From Spartobacteria bacterium (GTDB lineage: Bacteria > Verrucomicrobiota > Verrucomicrobiia > Chthoniobacterales > Chthoniobacteraceae): a stretch of DNA of 64,000 bases. The translations under genes were made by a program, and so were the position numbers. The DNA lies in contig JAJPII010000018.1 of the NCBI GenBank assembly GCA_021324825.1, positions 46,738 through 110,737 on the forward strand, written 5' to 3'. Below, piece after piece: positions 52,283 through 62,183 of the stretch. Below the pieces are notes generated by a model. That model was not told where the DNA came from. It did not search any database and saw nothing but the letters and a program-made list of their open reading frames with translations. The first letter of the stretch is position 1. Each line of letters begins with the position of its first letter.

Positions 52283-53263
52283 TCAGCCGGAGATCATGTA
52301 GGCGCGGGCGCTTTCGATGATTGCGCGGCCGGGGTCGGTGAAGTCGGCGTGGTTGTCCAGCGTTGTCATTCCCGACGCAAAGGCTCCGGCGTTGCGGTCG
52401 GCGGCTTTTTCCACTTCCGCTTTTTGCCCGGAAGAGAGGCCGCGGCTTTGAGCGAGACGACTCAGGGCCCGGTGCATTCGGGCACAGACAAATGTTGCAT
52501 GGTAGATGCCTTCCAAGGGGCGGAGGTCGGCTCTGAGCGGCGATGGATAACGCTCTCCCGGGTCGTTGTTCAACAGCGGTTGGTCCGGACATAGGGCGAA
52601 TAGCAAGTTGTGCGCGCTTTCGTGCGCCAGCATTTGCAGCATCCCGATGTTGTCCTTGCGCCTGCCGGCGTTGATTGCGACCGCTCCCCAAAGCATGAAG
52701 CTGGACGCGCCGCCAAATGAAAATTCGCCCGGCGCGGCGCCGTCTCCGCAAAGGATGATCTCGCGCAGCAATTCCCGGATTTCCGCGGAGAGTCCGGGGT
52801 CCTCCGCGTTCAAAAGGGCGAGCGCTTCCTCGATTGTGCGCCGGCAATGAGGGACGGACCTGCGCGAGGGCGGGGTAAGCGCAAGGGGAAGGTCGCGGTC
52901 GGTGTCGATGTAGCGGGCATAGCGGCCGGCGTTTTCATCGGTGGCGCGGTCGCCCAGTTCCCGTATCTGCAATCCACCGGCGTGGGGCCGTTGGCCGAGC
53001 AGGAGATGGAGCAAGCGTTGGGCCTCCTCCAGGTCGTCGCGGTCGATGGCAAAGACCAGGTCGCCGTAGATGGCGAAGGTGAGGGGCGGGAAGGGCCCGC
53101 TTCCCAACCGGGTCAGAAACGCCGCGACGGGTTCCGATGCGACGGGGATGTGCGCTTCAAGCTGTTCGATGACATAACGCAGACTTTGATCCAGATGGCC
53201 GCGCATGCGGGCATCAAGGAAACGAACGCGGTCAGCGTCCGGCTCGAAGTCATGCAGACTCAA
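52283..53263 (-). CDS. HExxH protein resembling alpha-ketoglutarate peptide beta-hydroxylases
   Basis: 326 residues, no signal peptide, cytoplasmic. The first 180 residues are mixed helical without a motif I can name. The C-terminal half has LAHESAHNLLFALCP (His 214, Glu 215, His 218), then RYPSPLRADLRPLEGIYHAT with two Arg residues and His 255 as a possible third ligand. This HExxH...SPLR-D-RPLEG-H pattern matches the family annotated as HExxH motif domain, members of which are alpha-ketoglutarate-dependent peptide beta-hydroxylases in RiPP pathways. Its start overlaps the stop of a small peptide gene (ATGA, 53260-53263), the arrangement expected of a precursor and its modifying enzyme. Zinc peptidase is the alternative reading. 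Confidence 0.75.
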   Translation of the reverse strand: MSLHDFEPDADRVRFLDARMRGHLDQSLRYVIEQLEAHIPVASEPVAAFLTRLGSGPFPPLTFAIYGDLVFAIDRDDLEEAQRLLHLLLGQRPHAGGLQIRELGDRATDENAGRYARYIDTDRDLPLALTPPSRRSVPHCRRTIEEALALLNAEDPGLSAEIRELLREIILCGDGAAPGEFSFGGASSFMLWGAVAINAGRRKDNIGMLQMLAHESAHNLLFALCPDQPLLNNDPGERYPSPLRADLRPLEGIYHATFVCARMHRALSRLAQSRGLSSGQKAEVEKAADRNAGAFASGMTTLDNHADFTDPGRAIIESARAYMISG

Positions 53264-53511
53264 TGAACCTGTTTCGGTGAAAGAGGCGCTGGGTCCGGCT
53301 GGGTTTTCTTTTTCTGGAGATGGCCGCGCAGAGCGAAAAATCCGAGCATCAAAAATCCCAACAAAAGCTCCACCCAGGTGGAAGGCTCGGGAGCCGAGAT
53401 GCCGCAGACCTTGGCTTGGTGACCGGCAAGGCGCCCCGCGCGCGCCTCCTTCGACTGTTTGAAACCGAGAAGCCTGGAAGCGTCCAACTCAATCCGGGGA
53501 TGTTTGGTCAT
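53260..53511 (-). CDS. Small peptide with leader-like N-terminus and PEP-CTERM-like C-terminus
   Basis: 83 residues. The N-terminal part, PRIELDASRLLGFKQ, is hydrophilic and leader-like. A middle with HQAKVCGIS holds the only Cys. Then APEPSTWVELLLGFLMLGFF is a PEP-CTERM-like sorting tail: a PEPST motif, one membrane helix and a basic run (LQKKK), followed by about 14 extra hydrophilic residues. There is no N-terminal signal peptide, which true PEP-CTERM proteins have. Position directly before, and coupled to, the HExxH gene makes it the likely substrate. It could alternatively be a small membrane protein unrelated to sorting. Confidence 0.6.
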   Translation of the reverse strand: MTKHPRIELDASRLLGFKQSKEARAGRLAGHQAKVCGISAPEPSTWVELLLGFLMLGFFALRGHLQKKKTQPDPAPLSPKQVH

Positions 53512-53565
53512 TCATTTTTTTGCATCGACCCGCGGTTTGTTGTCAAGGCATATTCAAGGCCGAAA

Positions 53566-54069
53566 ATGAGCTTTTTTGAGACGCCGATTCGCAGGCTTTG
53601 CCTGGTGCGCGCGGGAGGTTTTTTCGCGCTGGCGCTCGGTTTTGCCGGCTTTTCTTTCGCTCCCGATGTCGATAACTGGGGGCGGCATTTCTGTTATGCG
53701 TCGACCGGGGTTTGCCTGTTCTTGAGCTTGTTCAATTTCTGGAAGGCGCGGCGGACTCCGGCGGATTCCGTGGTCACCACGATCCCCGACCGCGCTCCCG
53801 TTCCCGTGCAGATTCTTTTCTTTCGCCGGATGCTGTGGTTTTCCGCGATCGCCTTCCCCGCGTTGACGGTATGGGCCGGCTACGATTTGCACCAACTGGA
53901 AATCGGCGCGGAGAAGGAGGTCGGCATCTGGGGGCCGCTCGTTCCCATTTACGAGCACTTCGGCTACTGGCCGGCGGTGGCTTTATGCCCCATCCTCGGC
54001 ATTGTCTGCTGCGCGGTTTTCATCCAAAGGCTTCGCAAGCTCACCGCCGGTGGAGAACCGGCGTCTTGA
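53566..54069 (+). CDS. Small polytopic membrane protein of unknown function
   Basis: 167 residues from MSFFETPIRRLCLVRAGGFF with four membrane segments: GFFALALGFAGFSF, FCYASTGVCLFLSLFNFW, MLWFSAIAFPALTVWAGY and AVALCPILGIVCCAVFI. Loops are short; one contains TTIPDRAPVPVQILFFRR. No family recognised. It diverges from the small peptide gene across 54 bases and its end overlaps the next convergent gene by 29 bases. Confidence 0.6.
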   Translation: MSFFETPIRRLCLVRAGGFFALALGFAGFSFAPDVDNWGRHFCYASTGVCLFLSLFNFWKARRTPADSVVTTIPDRAPVPVQILFFRRMLWFSAIAFPALTVWAGYDLHQLEIGAEKEVGIWGPLVPIYEHFGYWPAVALCPILGIVCCAVFIQRLRKLTAGGEPAS

Positions 54070-54502
54070 TCAGGCGCAGGGCCATCCATAGGGGGATCGC
54101 GCCGACGATTCCGAAGGAGCAGTCGATGAGCCGCCAGTAGAAGGGTATTCCGCGCAGGGAGCCGCACAGCAACGCCAACGGGATGACGGCGGCGCACGCG
54201 ATGAGGCCCGCGCGCAAGACCCAGATGTTCCTGACCGGGTCGATCAGCGGGCCGATGAAGAACAGTGCGATGGTTAGATGCCCGAATGCCAGCCAATCGG
54301 TGCCATAGGCCATGAAGGGATAATGCGCATACGTAACCGCAAGCCCTTCCCGGACGCGAAGAATCCACGAGGCCACGCCGGAATGGTTGCCGTCCAAAAA
54401 GCGGCAGAGCAGGTTTACCTCCATGAGGAGAGGGAAAGCGGTCAGCCCGCTGACGACCAGACCCGCGATGAAGAGCGCGATGAGAAGCCGGATGCGCCTC
54501 AT
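54041..54502 (-). CDS. Conserved-looking four-helix membrane protein
   Basis: 153 residues from MRRIRLLIALFIAGLVVSGL. Four helices, with a first extracytoplasmic loop holding LLCRFLDGNHSGVASWILRV and YPFMAYGTDWLAFGHLTIAL in the second. The DWLAFGH stretch recurs in uncharacterised membrane proteins of several phyla. Function unknown. It is translationally coupled to the upstream CPXCG gene (ATGA, 54499-54502). Confidence 0.65.
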   Translation of the reverse strand: MRRIRLLIALFIAGLVVSGLTAFPLLMEVNLLCRFLDGNHSGVASWILRVREGLAVTYAHYPFMAYGTDWLAFGHLTIALFFIGPLIDPVRNIWVLRAGLIACAAVIPLALLCGSLRGIPFYWRLIDCSFGIVGAIPLWMALRLIKTPVLHRR

Positions 54503-54684
54503 GGAATGGAGACTTCCACGCCGGTCACTTCGCCCGGTTCGCATTCGAGGGCCAGTTGCATGGGGCGGCAACAGACGGTGCAATCCTCGATGGTCGAATA
54601 GCCGCCCTGGGAAGTGTCGACGGCGAGCGCGTTCCCTTCGCCGCACCAGGGGCACTCGAAGGAAATTTCGCGAAGGATGTCCAT
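54499..54684 (-). CDS. CPXCG-motif cysteine-rich small protein
   Basis: 61 residues from MDILREISFECPWCGEGNAL; a start 28 codons upstream is less likely. Two cysteine pairs, CPWCG and CTVCC, define the CPXCG family (DUF-type zinc ribbon, about 60 residues), ending LECEPGEVTGVEVSI. Function unknown. First gene of a two-gene operon with the membrane protein downstream; it diverges from the chemosensory operon across 67 bases. Confidence 0.85.
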   Translation of the reverse strand: MDILREISFECPWCGEGNALAVDTSQGGYSTIEDCTVCCRPMQLALECEPGEVTGVEVSIP

Positions 54685-54751
54685 CGGGCTATATCCTTGT
54701 TGTCTGAAAGCCGCGCAAGAGGCATGTTTGTCGCATCCCGATATAAATTTC

Positions 54752-55222
54752 ATGGGGCAGACAGACATCCTTCCTCAAGCAGCCGGGGAAACAATCGTCG
54801 TATTCACCGTCGAAGGCCGGAGATTCGGCCTGGGCATTTCCACGGTGCGGAGGGCTTTGCGCGCGGTGGCCGTGACTCCGCTGCCGAATGCGCCCGAAGT
54901 TGTCCTGGGGTTGGTGAACGTGCAGGGGGAGATCCTGCCGGTGTTCAGCCCGCGGCGGCGGCTCGGGCTCCAGGAACGCGAGGTTTGCTCGACGGACCGG
55001 CTCCTGATCGCGGAGGCCGGCAGGCGCACGGTCTGCCTGCTGGTGGATGAGGTTGACGACGTGGCGGAGTGGAACGGCGAGACGGCGCCGGCGGCGAAGG
55101 AATTGCTGCCGGGCGGGGTCGAGGGCGCGGCAAAGCTGGCGGACGGCATCATTTTCATATACGATCTGGCGAAGTTTCTTTCGCTGGAGGAGGAGGCCGC
55201 CCTGGACGCGGCTCTGCGCTGA
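54752..55222 (+). CDS. CheW-like adaptor (first copy)
   Basis: 156 residues. The CheW fold is visible from ETIVVFTVEGRRFGLGISTV (strand 1-2 with the usual FxL/GI pattern) through LGLVNVQGEILPVFSPRRRL to DGIIFIYDLAKFLSL. It couples the receptor to CheA. It opens the chemosensory operon: the cheR gene begins 11 bases after the stop. By position it corresponds to WspB. Confidence 0.92.
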   Translation: MGQTDILPQAAGETIVVFTVEGRRFGLGISTVRRALRAVAVTPLPNAPEVVLGLVNVQGEILPVFSPRRRLGLQEREVCSTDRLLIAEAGRRTVCLLVDEVDDVAEWNGETAPAAKELLPGGVEGAAKLADGIIFIYDLAKFLSLEEEAALDAALR

Positions 55223-55233
55223 ACCAACAGAAA

Positions 55234-56592
55234 ATGCCCGCCTGCATCCCCGAGACGCTGCTCACGCGCTTCAGCCGCTTTGTGGAGGAGCAGACGGGCC
55301 TCTATTTCCCGAGCAACCGCCTGGCGGACCTGGAGCGGGGCATGACGGCGGCCGCCCATGATTTTGGAACCGGAAGCGCGGAGTCCTGCATCCGCAAGTT
55401 GATGGCGTCGCCCCTCACCAAGGAACAGGTCGAGACGCTGGCGGGCAGCCTCACGGTGGGAGAGACGTATTTCTTCCGCGACCCGGGGGTCTTTGACGCG
55501 CTGGAAAAGGAGGTGCTGCCAAATCTTATCCAGTCCCGGCGCGGAGAGGGCCAGCAGCGCGTGCGAATCTGGTGCGCGGGGTGTTGCACCGGGGAGGAGC
55601 CTTACAGCGTGGCCATCCTTCTCAGCCGCCTCCTGCCCGATATTGCGCATTGGGGGGTGACGATCCTTGCGACCGACATCAACCCCGCATTTCTCCGGAA
55701 GGCTTCCGAGGGCGTGTACGGGCAATGGTCGTTTCGCGAGACGCCCGAGGCGATGAAACGAAAATACTTCGTGGAGAAGAGCGCGGGGCGTTTTGAAATC
55801 CTGCCCGGGATCAGGAACCTGGTGACGTTCGGCTCCCTGAATCTGGCGGAGGACGTTTATCCCGCGCTGGCCAACAACACGAACGCGATGGATGTGATTT
55901 TCTGCCGCAACGTGCTGATGTATTTCTCCCCGGGCAAGGCGCGCCTGGCGGCGGAAAAATTCGCCCGTTCGCTGGTGGAGGGCGGCTGGTTCATCGCCGG
56001 TCCCAGCGAGTCTTCCGCGGATTTGTTCGCGCCGCTGGTTCCCGGGAATCTTCCCGGCGCAATCCTGTATCGCAAATTGAAGGCCGGGGAGGCTCCGCCG
56101 CGGCCGTCCTTCATGGAGCAGCCGCCGTCCCCGCCGCCGCGCGTCCAGGAGATCAAGGCAATCGAGGCGAAACGCGCGCCGCGCCCGGCGACGCCCGCCC
56201 CCACACCGGCGCTTGCAAGCCAGGCGCGGTCGGCGGCGAACCGGGGCGACCTCGCGGGGGCGCTCGTGCTCTGCGACAAGGCCATCTCGGCGGACCGGCT
56301 CCTGCCCGCGAATCACTACCTGCGCGGCGTCATCCTCCAGGAACAAGGGGCGCCGGAGGAAGCCGTCGTTTCCCTGAAGCGGGCGCTTTATCTCGACCCG
56401 GGATTCGTGGTCGCGCATTTCGCGTTGGGAAACATCCTGCGGCGGCGGGCGTGCGAATCCGCGGCCAGACATTTTGAGAATGCGCTGGAACTGTTGCGGA
56501 AAAAGCCCCCGCACGAGCCGCTGCCGGAGGCCGAAGGCATCACCGCCGGGCGGTTGCTGGAGATCATACAATCGATGAAGGAGAAGAAGTGA
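55234..56592 (+). CDS. cheR: CheR methyltransferase with C-terminal TPR repeats
   Basis: 452 residues. The N-terminal CheR helical domain (1-85) contains LTVGETYFFRD. The SAM-dependent domain has RIWCAGCCTGEEPYSVAILL, ILATDINPAFLRKA and VIFCRNVLMYFSP. After a Pro-rich linker (about 300-330) come two or three TPRs (ALASQARSAANRGDLAGALV, LLPANHYLRGVILQEQGAPE, EAVVSLKRALYLDPG). CheR-TPR fusions are typical of WspC and related alternative-function systems. The stop overlaps the next gene's GTG start. Confidence 0.95.
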   Translation: MPACIPETLLTRFSRFVEEQTGLYFPSNRLADLERGMTAAAHDFGTGSAESCIRKLMASPLTKEQVETLAGSLTVGETYFFRDPGVFDALEKEVLPNLIQSRRGEGQQRVRIWCAGCCTGEEPYSVAILLSRLLPDIAHWGVTILATDINPAFLRKASEGVYGQWSFRETPEAMKRKYFVEKSAGRFEILPGIRNLVTFGSLNLAEDVYPALANNTNAMDVIFCRNVLMYFSPGKARLAAEKFARSLVEGGWFIAGPSESSADLFAPLVPGNLPGAILYRKLKAGEAPPRPSFMEQPPSPPPRVQEIKAIEAKRAPRPATPAPTPALASQARSAANRGDLAGALVLCDKAISADRLLPANHYLRGVILQEQGAPEEAVVSLKRALYLDPGFVVAHFALGNILRRRACESAARHFENALELLRKKPPHEPLPEAEGITAGRLLEIIQSMKEKK

Positions 56593-57125
56593 GCGAACTC
56601 TCCGAGGAGGAAAGGCAACTCATGGAGGAGCGGGCGCGCGAACTCGCCCGCGAGCCCGAACGTCCGCAGGAGGAGATCGACAGCCTCACGGTGCTGGAGT
56701 TCGATCTCGCCTACGAGAAGTACGCCATCGATCTCGCGCACATCCGCGAGGTTTATCCTCTGCGCGACATAACGCCGATTCCCTGCACGCCGCGCTTTAT
56801 CAAGGGCATGGTGAATCTCCGCGGGCAGATATTGACCGTCATCGACCTGAAAGCTTTTTTCCGGCTGCCGGAACGGGGGTTTTCGGATATGAACAAAGTC
56901 ATCGTGGTGCATGTGGGCGGGATGGAGACCGGCATCCTGGCCGACGCCATCGGCGAAGTCCGCTCCCTGAGCCTCGATGCGCTCCAGGCCTCGCTCCCGA
57001 CCCTGGCGGGCATCGAGGAGAGTTACGTGCGGGGCGTCACCGCCGAAGGCCTGGTGGTGCTCGACGTAACGCGGATTCTTTGTGACAAAGGCATCGTGGT
57101 GAACGACGAGGCGGCGAAGGAATGA
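56589..57125 (+). CDS. CheW-like adaptor (second copy)
   Basis: 178 residues from a GTG start overlapping cheR (GTGA). The first 35 residues are charged helix ([20 protein letters not shown]), then a CheW domain: [20 protein letters not shown], the conserved [18 protein letters not shown] core ([20 protein letters not shown]) and a final [10 protein letters not shown]. Corresponds to WspD. Two different CheW proteins in one operon are usual for Wsp-type arrays. Confidence 0.93.
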   Translation: MSELSEEERQLMEERARELAREPERPQEEIDSLTVLEFDLAYEKYAIDLAHIREVYPLRDITPIPCTPRFIKGMVNLRGQILTVIDLKAFFRLPERGFSDMNKVIVVHVGGMETGILADAIGEVRSLSLDALQASLPTLAGIEESYVRGVTAEGLVVLDVTRILCDKGIVVNDEAAKE

Positions 57126-58954
57126 CACGCGGCGCGATTTCGGATACTCTCCCCCCGGTGGCGGCCAATCCCTCCGAAACAGTCACGCGTCGCGTGACGT
57201 GGTTGCAGGGGATTTCCAAGATGCTCGCCTTCTTCACCGCGGCCATCGCTTCCGCCGTTCTGGCGGGCTGGATATCGGACACCGAAACGCTGAAGCGGAT
57301 CGTGCCCGGTCTGGTGGCGATGAATCCCCTCTCCGCCGTCAATTTCCTCTCGGGTTCCGTCTGCCTGCTGCTCCTGCGCCCGGATTGCCCGCCGGTGCGC
57401 CGCACCGTCGTCATGGCCGTGGGTTTCGCCATCGCCGCGGGCGGGTTGCTCGCCCTGGCCGCGATCCTTTTCGACGTGCCGGGGGTCGACCAGGTTCTTT
57501 TCAGCGACAAGCTGGCGCTGGGTTCCGTCGTGCCGAATCGCATGGCGCCCAACACCGCGTTCAACTTCATCCTCGCGGGCATGGCGCTGCTGCTCGCGGC
57601 TTTCGATTTTCGGAAACACGCCTTCCTCTCGCAATTCATCGCGCTTCTCACCATGTGGATATCCCTGGTGGCGCTCATTGGGTATATCTACGGGACCACC
57701 TCGCTTTACCGGATGACGGGCAAAATCCCGATGGCGTTGCATACGTCCCTTTGCTTCATCTTCTATTCCCTCGCCATCCTCCTTCATGAACCGGGGCGCG
57801 GCCTCATGGCGCGCGCCAATGCCGAGAGCGCCGGCGGCGCCATGCTGCGCAACACGCTGCCCGTCATCATATTCGTGCCGCTCCTTCTCGGCTGGTTCAT
57901 CTCCGCCCGGGCGAACCCCAGCGACCCGACCCTGGCCTTCGCCCTCTTCGTGGTGATGACCATGGTCATCATCACGGCGACGGTGTGGAGCAACTCGCTC
58001 TCGCTCGACGCCAAGGAGACCGAGCGCGACCGCGCCGCGGAGGCGCTCCTGACCGCGCATTCGACCCTTGAGGCAAGGATCGAGGATCGGACGGGCGACC
58101 TTGCCAGCGTCCTGCGACAGATTCGGGAAGGCATGGCCGTTCTGGGCGCCTCCTCGGAGAGCATCCTCAACTCCGCCGTGCAACTCACGGAGACGGCCAC
58201 CAACACGGCGACCGCCGTGACCGAAACGACATCGACCATAACCGAGGTGCGGCAGACGACCCAGCTTTCCAGCGACAAAGCGCAGCACGTCGCCAAGAGC
58301 GCCGGGACCGCGGCGCGGACTTCGGAGGGCGGAAGGAAATCCACCGAGGAGATGCTCGGCGGGATGGAGCGGATACGCGAGCAGATGGAATTGATCGGCG
58401 AGAGCATGGTGCGGCTGACCGAGCAGAGCCAGGCAATCGGGGAGATCATCGCCGCGGTCGAGGACCTTTCGCAGCAATCGAATCTCCTCGCCGTCAACGC
58501 CGCGATCGAAGCGGCCAAGGCGGGCGAGCAAGGCAAGGGATTCGCCGTCGTCGCGGAAGAAGTGAAATTCCTGGCCGACCAATCCAAACAAGCCACCAAG
58601 CAGGTGCGCAATATTTTAGGCGAGATCCAGAAGGCGTCCGGCGAAGCGGTCATGGCCACCGAACAGGGGAGCAAGGCGGTCGAAGAGGGCATGCGCCAAT
58701 CCTCGCAAGCGGGGTCGTCGATCATGACCCTGGCGCAGGCCATCGACCAGGCTTCGCAGGCGGCGATGCAGATAGCCGCTTCCAGCCAGCAGCAACTGGC
58801 GGGGATGGATCAAGTGGTGCAGGCCATGGACCATATAAAGGGAGCGAGCGAGCAAAACGTCGAGAACGCCCGCGAGTTGGAGGCTTCGGCGAGAAAACTC
58901 AACGAACTCGGGCAGGGCCTGAAGCAGGTGGCCGAGCGGTATCACGTCGCATGA
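57122..58954 (+). CDS. Methyl-accepting chemotaxis protein with polytopic membrane sensor
   Basis: 610 residues. The first 300 hold eight hydrophobic helices and only short loops, unlike classical receptors that have two helices and a periplasmic sensor domain. There is no HAMP domain. The cytoplasmic part is a receptor coiled-coil hairpin whose tip, [20 protein letters not shown] then [13 protein letters not shown], matches MCPs. Glu/Gln-rich helices flanking it offer methylation sites for the CheR and CheB encoded beside it. The sensed signal is probably membrane-related. Starts on ATGA with the upstream cheW. Confidence 0.92.
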   Translation: MTRGAISDTLPPVAANPSETVTRRVTWLQGISKMLAFFTAAIASAVLAGWISDTETLKRIVPGLVAMNPLSAVNFLSGSVCLLLLRPDCPPVRRTVVMAVGFAIAAGGLLALAAILFDVPGVDQVLFSDKLALGSVVPNRMAPNTAFNFILAGMALLLAAFDFRKHAFLSQFIALLTMWISLVALIGYIYGTTSLYRMTGKIPMALHTSLCFIFYSLAILLHEPGRGLMARANAESAGGAMLRNTLPVIIFVPLLLGWFISARANPSDPTLAFALFVVMTMVIITATVWSNSLSLDAKETERDRAAEALLTAHSTLEARIEDRTGDLASVLRQIREGMAVLGASSESILNSAVQLTETATNTATAVTETTSTITEVRQTTQLSSDKAQHVAKSAGTAARTSEGGRKSTEEMLGGMERIREQMELIGESMVRLTEQSQAIGEIIAAVEDLSQQSNLLAVNAAIEAAKAGEQGKGFAVVAEEVKFLADQSKQATKQVRNILGEIQKASGEAVMATEQGSKAVEEGMRQSSQAGSSIMTLAQAIDQASQAAMQIAASSQQQLAGMDQVVQAMDHIKGASEQNVENARELEASARKLNELGQGLKQVAERYHVA

Positions 58955-61137
58955 ACGAGGAGGAATTCCAGAAGAAGCTCATGGCGGCCTTCAGCGTGGA
59001 GGCGGAGGAGCATCTTCAGACGATCTCCTCCCTCCTGTTGGAACTGGAAAAAATGGCTCCCGGCTCCAGCCCGAAGGATTGGGTGGAAAGCATCTTCCGC
59101 GAAGCGCATAGCCTGAAGGGCGCCGCGCGTTCCGTCGGGCGGACCGACGTCGAGGCGCTCTGCCAGAAGCTGGAAAGCGTCTTCGCGGCCTGGAAGACGC
59201 AGGGGGTTGATTCCTCGCCCGCGTCTTTCGATTCCCTCAACCGCTCCGTAGACGCGATCAGCGCGTTGCTGGGCGGTTCTCCCGCCGCCAAAGAACCGGA
59301 GGCGCAGCCCGCTCCGGACGTCAAGAGCGAGCCCGTCGCGCAGCACCCTCCGGCGCCGCCGCCGGTCGAACACGAACGGCCCGGCGCGGCGACGGTCAGG
59401 ATTTCCACGGCGCGTCTCGACTCCCTGGTGCGCAAGGCGGAGGAAATGCTGGGGTTGAAACTGACCGCCGGGCAGCGCGCCGCGGATTTGCGCGATCTTT
59501 ACAACTCCCTGGAAGCGTGGGAGCGGGAATGGGCCAGGGCGAACCGCAACCTGCGGAACTTGCGCGCGGCTTTGGCGAAGGAGGAATCGCCCGCCGCGCC
59601 GCTGGTGGAATTCCTTGACTGGAACCACGGTTATATAAAGGCCCTGCAAGCAAAACTCTCCGTGCTCGCCAAGACCACGGATCAAGACCGGCGGGCCGCG
59701 GGCGGCATGGTCGACGAACTCCTTGCCGATTCCAAGCGGCTCATCATGCTCCCCTTCTCCACCTTGCTCGCCCTGTTCCCGAGGCTGGTGCGCGACCTTT
59801 CGCGGGACTTGAACAAGGAGGTGGAATTGGTCATGACCGGCGGAGACATCGAGATCGACAAGCGCATCCTCGAGGAGATGAAAGACCCTCTCATCCACCT
59901 TATCCGCAACGCCGTCGACCACGGAATCGAGAAGCCCGGCGCGCGGGTCGCGGGCGGCAAGCCCGCGCGGGCGACGTTGCGGCTCTCGGTCGAGCAGCGC
60001 GAAAGCAACAAGGTCGAAATACTCATCGCCGACGACGGCTGCGGCATCGACCCCGCCCAGATAAGAGCCGTCGCCGTGAAGAACGGCGTCTTGAGCGAGG
60101 AAGCCGCCCGGCAGCTCAACGAAGAGGAAAGCGTGGCGCTCATCTTTCAATCGGGGTTGTCGACCAGCCCGATCATCACCGAGATATCGGGGCGCGGGCT
60201 GGGGATGGCGATCGTCCGCGAAAAAGTCGAGAAACTCGACGGCAGGATCAGGATCGAAACGAAGCCGCTGGCCGGGACGACTTTCAGGATGGTTCTGCCG
60301 GTGACGCTGGCGACGTTCAAGGGGATCGTGGCGAGAACGTGCGGAGAGACATTCGTGATACCCGCGGCGAACGTGGAGCGGATCATACGGGTGAAACGGG
60401 AGGAGATCAGGACGGTCGAGAACAGGGAAACCATCGCGCTGGACGGCAGGGCGCTGGCGCTCGCGCGGCTGGGCGAAGTCCTTCAGATGCCGTCCAAGCC
60501 GGAGCCGGAGCCGCCCGCATATCTTTCCGTCGTCATCGTAACCGTGCTCCAGGAACGCCTCGGATTTGAAGTGGGCGACGTTCTGGGCGAGCAGGAGGTG
60601 TTGGTAAAGCCGCTCGGGCAGCCGCTGGTGCGCGTCCGCAACATCGGCGGGGCCACCATCCTCGCCTCCGGGAAAGCGGCGGTCATACTGAACCCCGCCG
60701 ACCTCGTGCAATCCGCCAAGCGCTCGGCGGCGGCTCCGCGGCAGCAGGCGGGCCCGGCGCCGGTCGAGGTCGTGAACAAGTCGGTGCTCATCGCCGAGGA
60801 TTCGATCACCTCGCGGATGTTGCTGAAGAACATCCTGGAATCGGCGGGTTACGAAGTCACCACTTCCGTCGACGGCATCGATGCGCTCACGGCTCTCAAG
60901 TCCGGCGATTTCGCGGCGGTCGTCTCGGACGTCGATATGCCGAGGATGAACGGCTTCGACCTCACGGCGCGCATCCGGGGCGAGAAGAAACTGGCCGAGC
61001 TGCCCGTGGTGCTGGTGACGGCCAGGGAGTCGCGGGAAGACCGCGAGCGCGGCATCGACGTGGGCGCGAACGCCTATCTCGTCAAAAGCAGTTTCGACCA
61101 GAGCAATCTGCTGGAGGTGCTCGGCAGGCTGTTATGA
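58951..61137 (+). CDS. cheA: CheA histidine kinase with C-terminal receiver domain
   Basis: 728 residues. The P1 Hpt domain begins [20 protein letters not shown] with phosphorylatable His 53 in [14 protein letters not shown] Pro/Ala linker (about 110-150) lacks a recognisable P2. Dimerisation helices lead to the HATPase: [28 protein letters not shown] and [18 protein letters not shown]5 CheW-like domain follows ([20 protein letters not shown]). A C-terminal REC domain begins [12 protein letters not shown] with acceptor Asp at about 660 in [10 protein letters not shown]. This Hpt-HATPase-CheW-REC order is that of WspE and FrzE-type hybrids. ATGA overlaps on both sides. Confidence 0.95.
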   Translation: MNEEEFQKKLMAAFSVEAEEHLQTISSLLLELEKMAPGSSPKDWVESIFREAHSLKGAARSVGRTDVEALCQKLESVFAAWKTQGVDSSPASFDSLNRSVDAISALLGGSPAAKEPEAQPAPDVKSEPVAQHPPAPPPVEHERPGAATVRISTARLDSLVRKAEEMLGLKLTAGQRAADLRDLYNSLEAWEREWARANRNLRNLRAALAKEESPAAPLVEFLDWNHGYIKALQAKLSVLAKTTDQDRRAAGGMVDELLADSKRLIMLPFSTLLALFPRLVRDLSRDLNKEVELVMTGGDIEIDKRILEEMKDPLIHLIRNAVDHGIEKPGARVAGGKPARATLRLSVEQRESNKVEILIADDGCGIDPAQIRAVAVKNGVLSEEAARQLNEEESVALIFQSGLSTSPIITEISGRGLGMAIVREKVEKLDGRIRIETKPLAGTTFRMVLPVTLATFKGIVARTCGETFVIPAANVERIIRVKREEIRTVENRETIALDGRALALARLGEVLQMPSKPEPEPPAYLSVVIVTVLQERLGFEVGDVLGEQEVLVKPLGQPLVRVRNIGGATILASGKAAVILNPADLVQSAKRSAAAPRQQAGPAPVEVVNKSVLIAEDSITSRMLLKNILESAGYEVTTSVDGIDALTALKSGDFAAVVSDVDMPRMNGFDLTARIRGEKKLAELPVVLVTARESREDRERGIDVGANAYLVKSSFDQSNLLEVLGRLL

Positions 61138-62183
61138 GCGACCCGCTCAAGGTGTTCGTCGTGGAGGACTCCGCCGTCGCGCGGGAACTGCTCGTCCACA
61201 TCCTGGAATCGGACCCCGGCATGGAAGTTGTCGGCGCGGCTTCGGACGGGGAGGAGGCGCTGCGAAAGCTTCCCGCGCAAAAGCCGGATGTCATCACGAT
61301 GGACATCCACATGCCCAAGATGGACGGGTTCGAAACGGCCCGGCGCATCATGGAAACGATGCCGGCGCCGATTGTCGTCGTCACCGCCAGTTCGCGGCAC
61401 GCGGATGTCGACATGACCTTCCGGACCCTGGAGGCCGGGGCGCTGGCGATCGTCGAAAAGCCCGCAGGTTTCGGACCGGAATACGACGCCTCGGCTCGAA
61501 AGCTGCTCCAAACCATCCGGCTCATGGCGGAGGTCAAGGTGGTGAAGCGGTGGGCGCGCCCTGGTATGGAAACGCCGCTGAAACAGGCGCCGCTCGCGGA
61601 AGTGAAGCCGCGGGAGGAAATAAAGCTGGCGGCCATCGGCGCTTCCACCGGCGGGCCGGTTGCGCTCCATGCGATCCTGGAGCGGCTGCCGGTCGGATTT
61701 GAAGTTCCCATTATGATAGTGCAACACATCGCGACGGGATTCATCCGGGGGATGGCGGAATGGCTTTCGCGCGGTTGCGCGCTGCCCATCCGCATCGCCT
61801 CCCATGGCGAACGCCTGCTGCCCGGCCATGCGTACCTCGCGCCGGACGGCTTCCAGATGGGGTTAAGAAGCCAGGGATACATCAACCTGGCGAAGGACGA
61901 GTCCGAGAACGGCCTCTGCCCCTCGGTCTCCTATCTTTTCCGCTCCGTCGCGGAAGTCTATGGCGACAAGGCCGCGGGAGTCCTGCTCACGGGCATGGGC
62001 AAGGACGGGGCGCGCGAACTTGGCTTGATGAAAGAGCGGGGCGCCTTCACCATCGCCCAGGACAAGGAGAGCTCGGTCATCTTCGGGATGCCCGGCGAAG
62101 CGATAAGGATCGGGGCCGCCGCGTGCGTGCTGCCGCCCGCGAAGATAGCGGATGCGCTCATAAAACTGGCCGGAAAAAAATGA
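61134..62183 (+). CDS. cheB: CheB methylesterase
   Basis: 349 residues. The receiver domain has EDSAVARELLVHILE and Asp 57 in TMDIHMPKMDGFE. After the linker the esterase shows Ser 171 in AIGASTGGPVALHAIL, His 198 in MIVQHIATGF and Asp 291 in GMGKDGAREL. It removes receptor methyl groups after phosphorylation by CheA. The counterpart of WspF. It overlaps both neighbours by ATGA. Confidence 0.96.
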   Translation: MSDPLKVFVVEDSAVARELLVHILESDPGMEVVGAASDGEEALRKLPAQKPDVITMDIHMPKMDGFETARRIMETMPAPIVVVTASSRHADVDMTFRTLEAGALAIVEKPAGFGPEYDASARKLLQTIRLMAEVKVVKRWARPGMETPLKQAPLAEVKPREEIKLAAIGASTGGPVALHAILERLPVGFEVPIMIVQHIATGFIRGMAEWLSRGCALPIRIASHGERLLPGHAYLAPDGFQMGLRSQGYINLAKDESENGLCPSVSYLFRSVAEVYGDKAAGVLLTGMGKDGARELGLMKERGAFTIAQDKESSVIFGMPGEAIRIGAAACVLPPAKIADALIKLAGKK

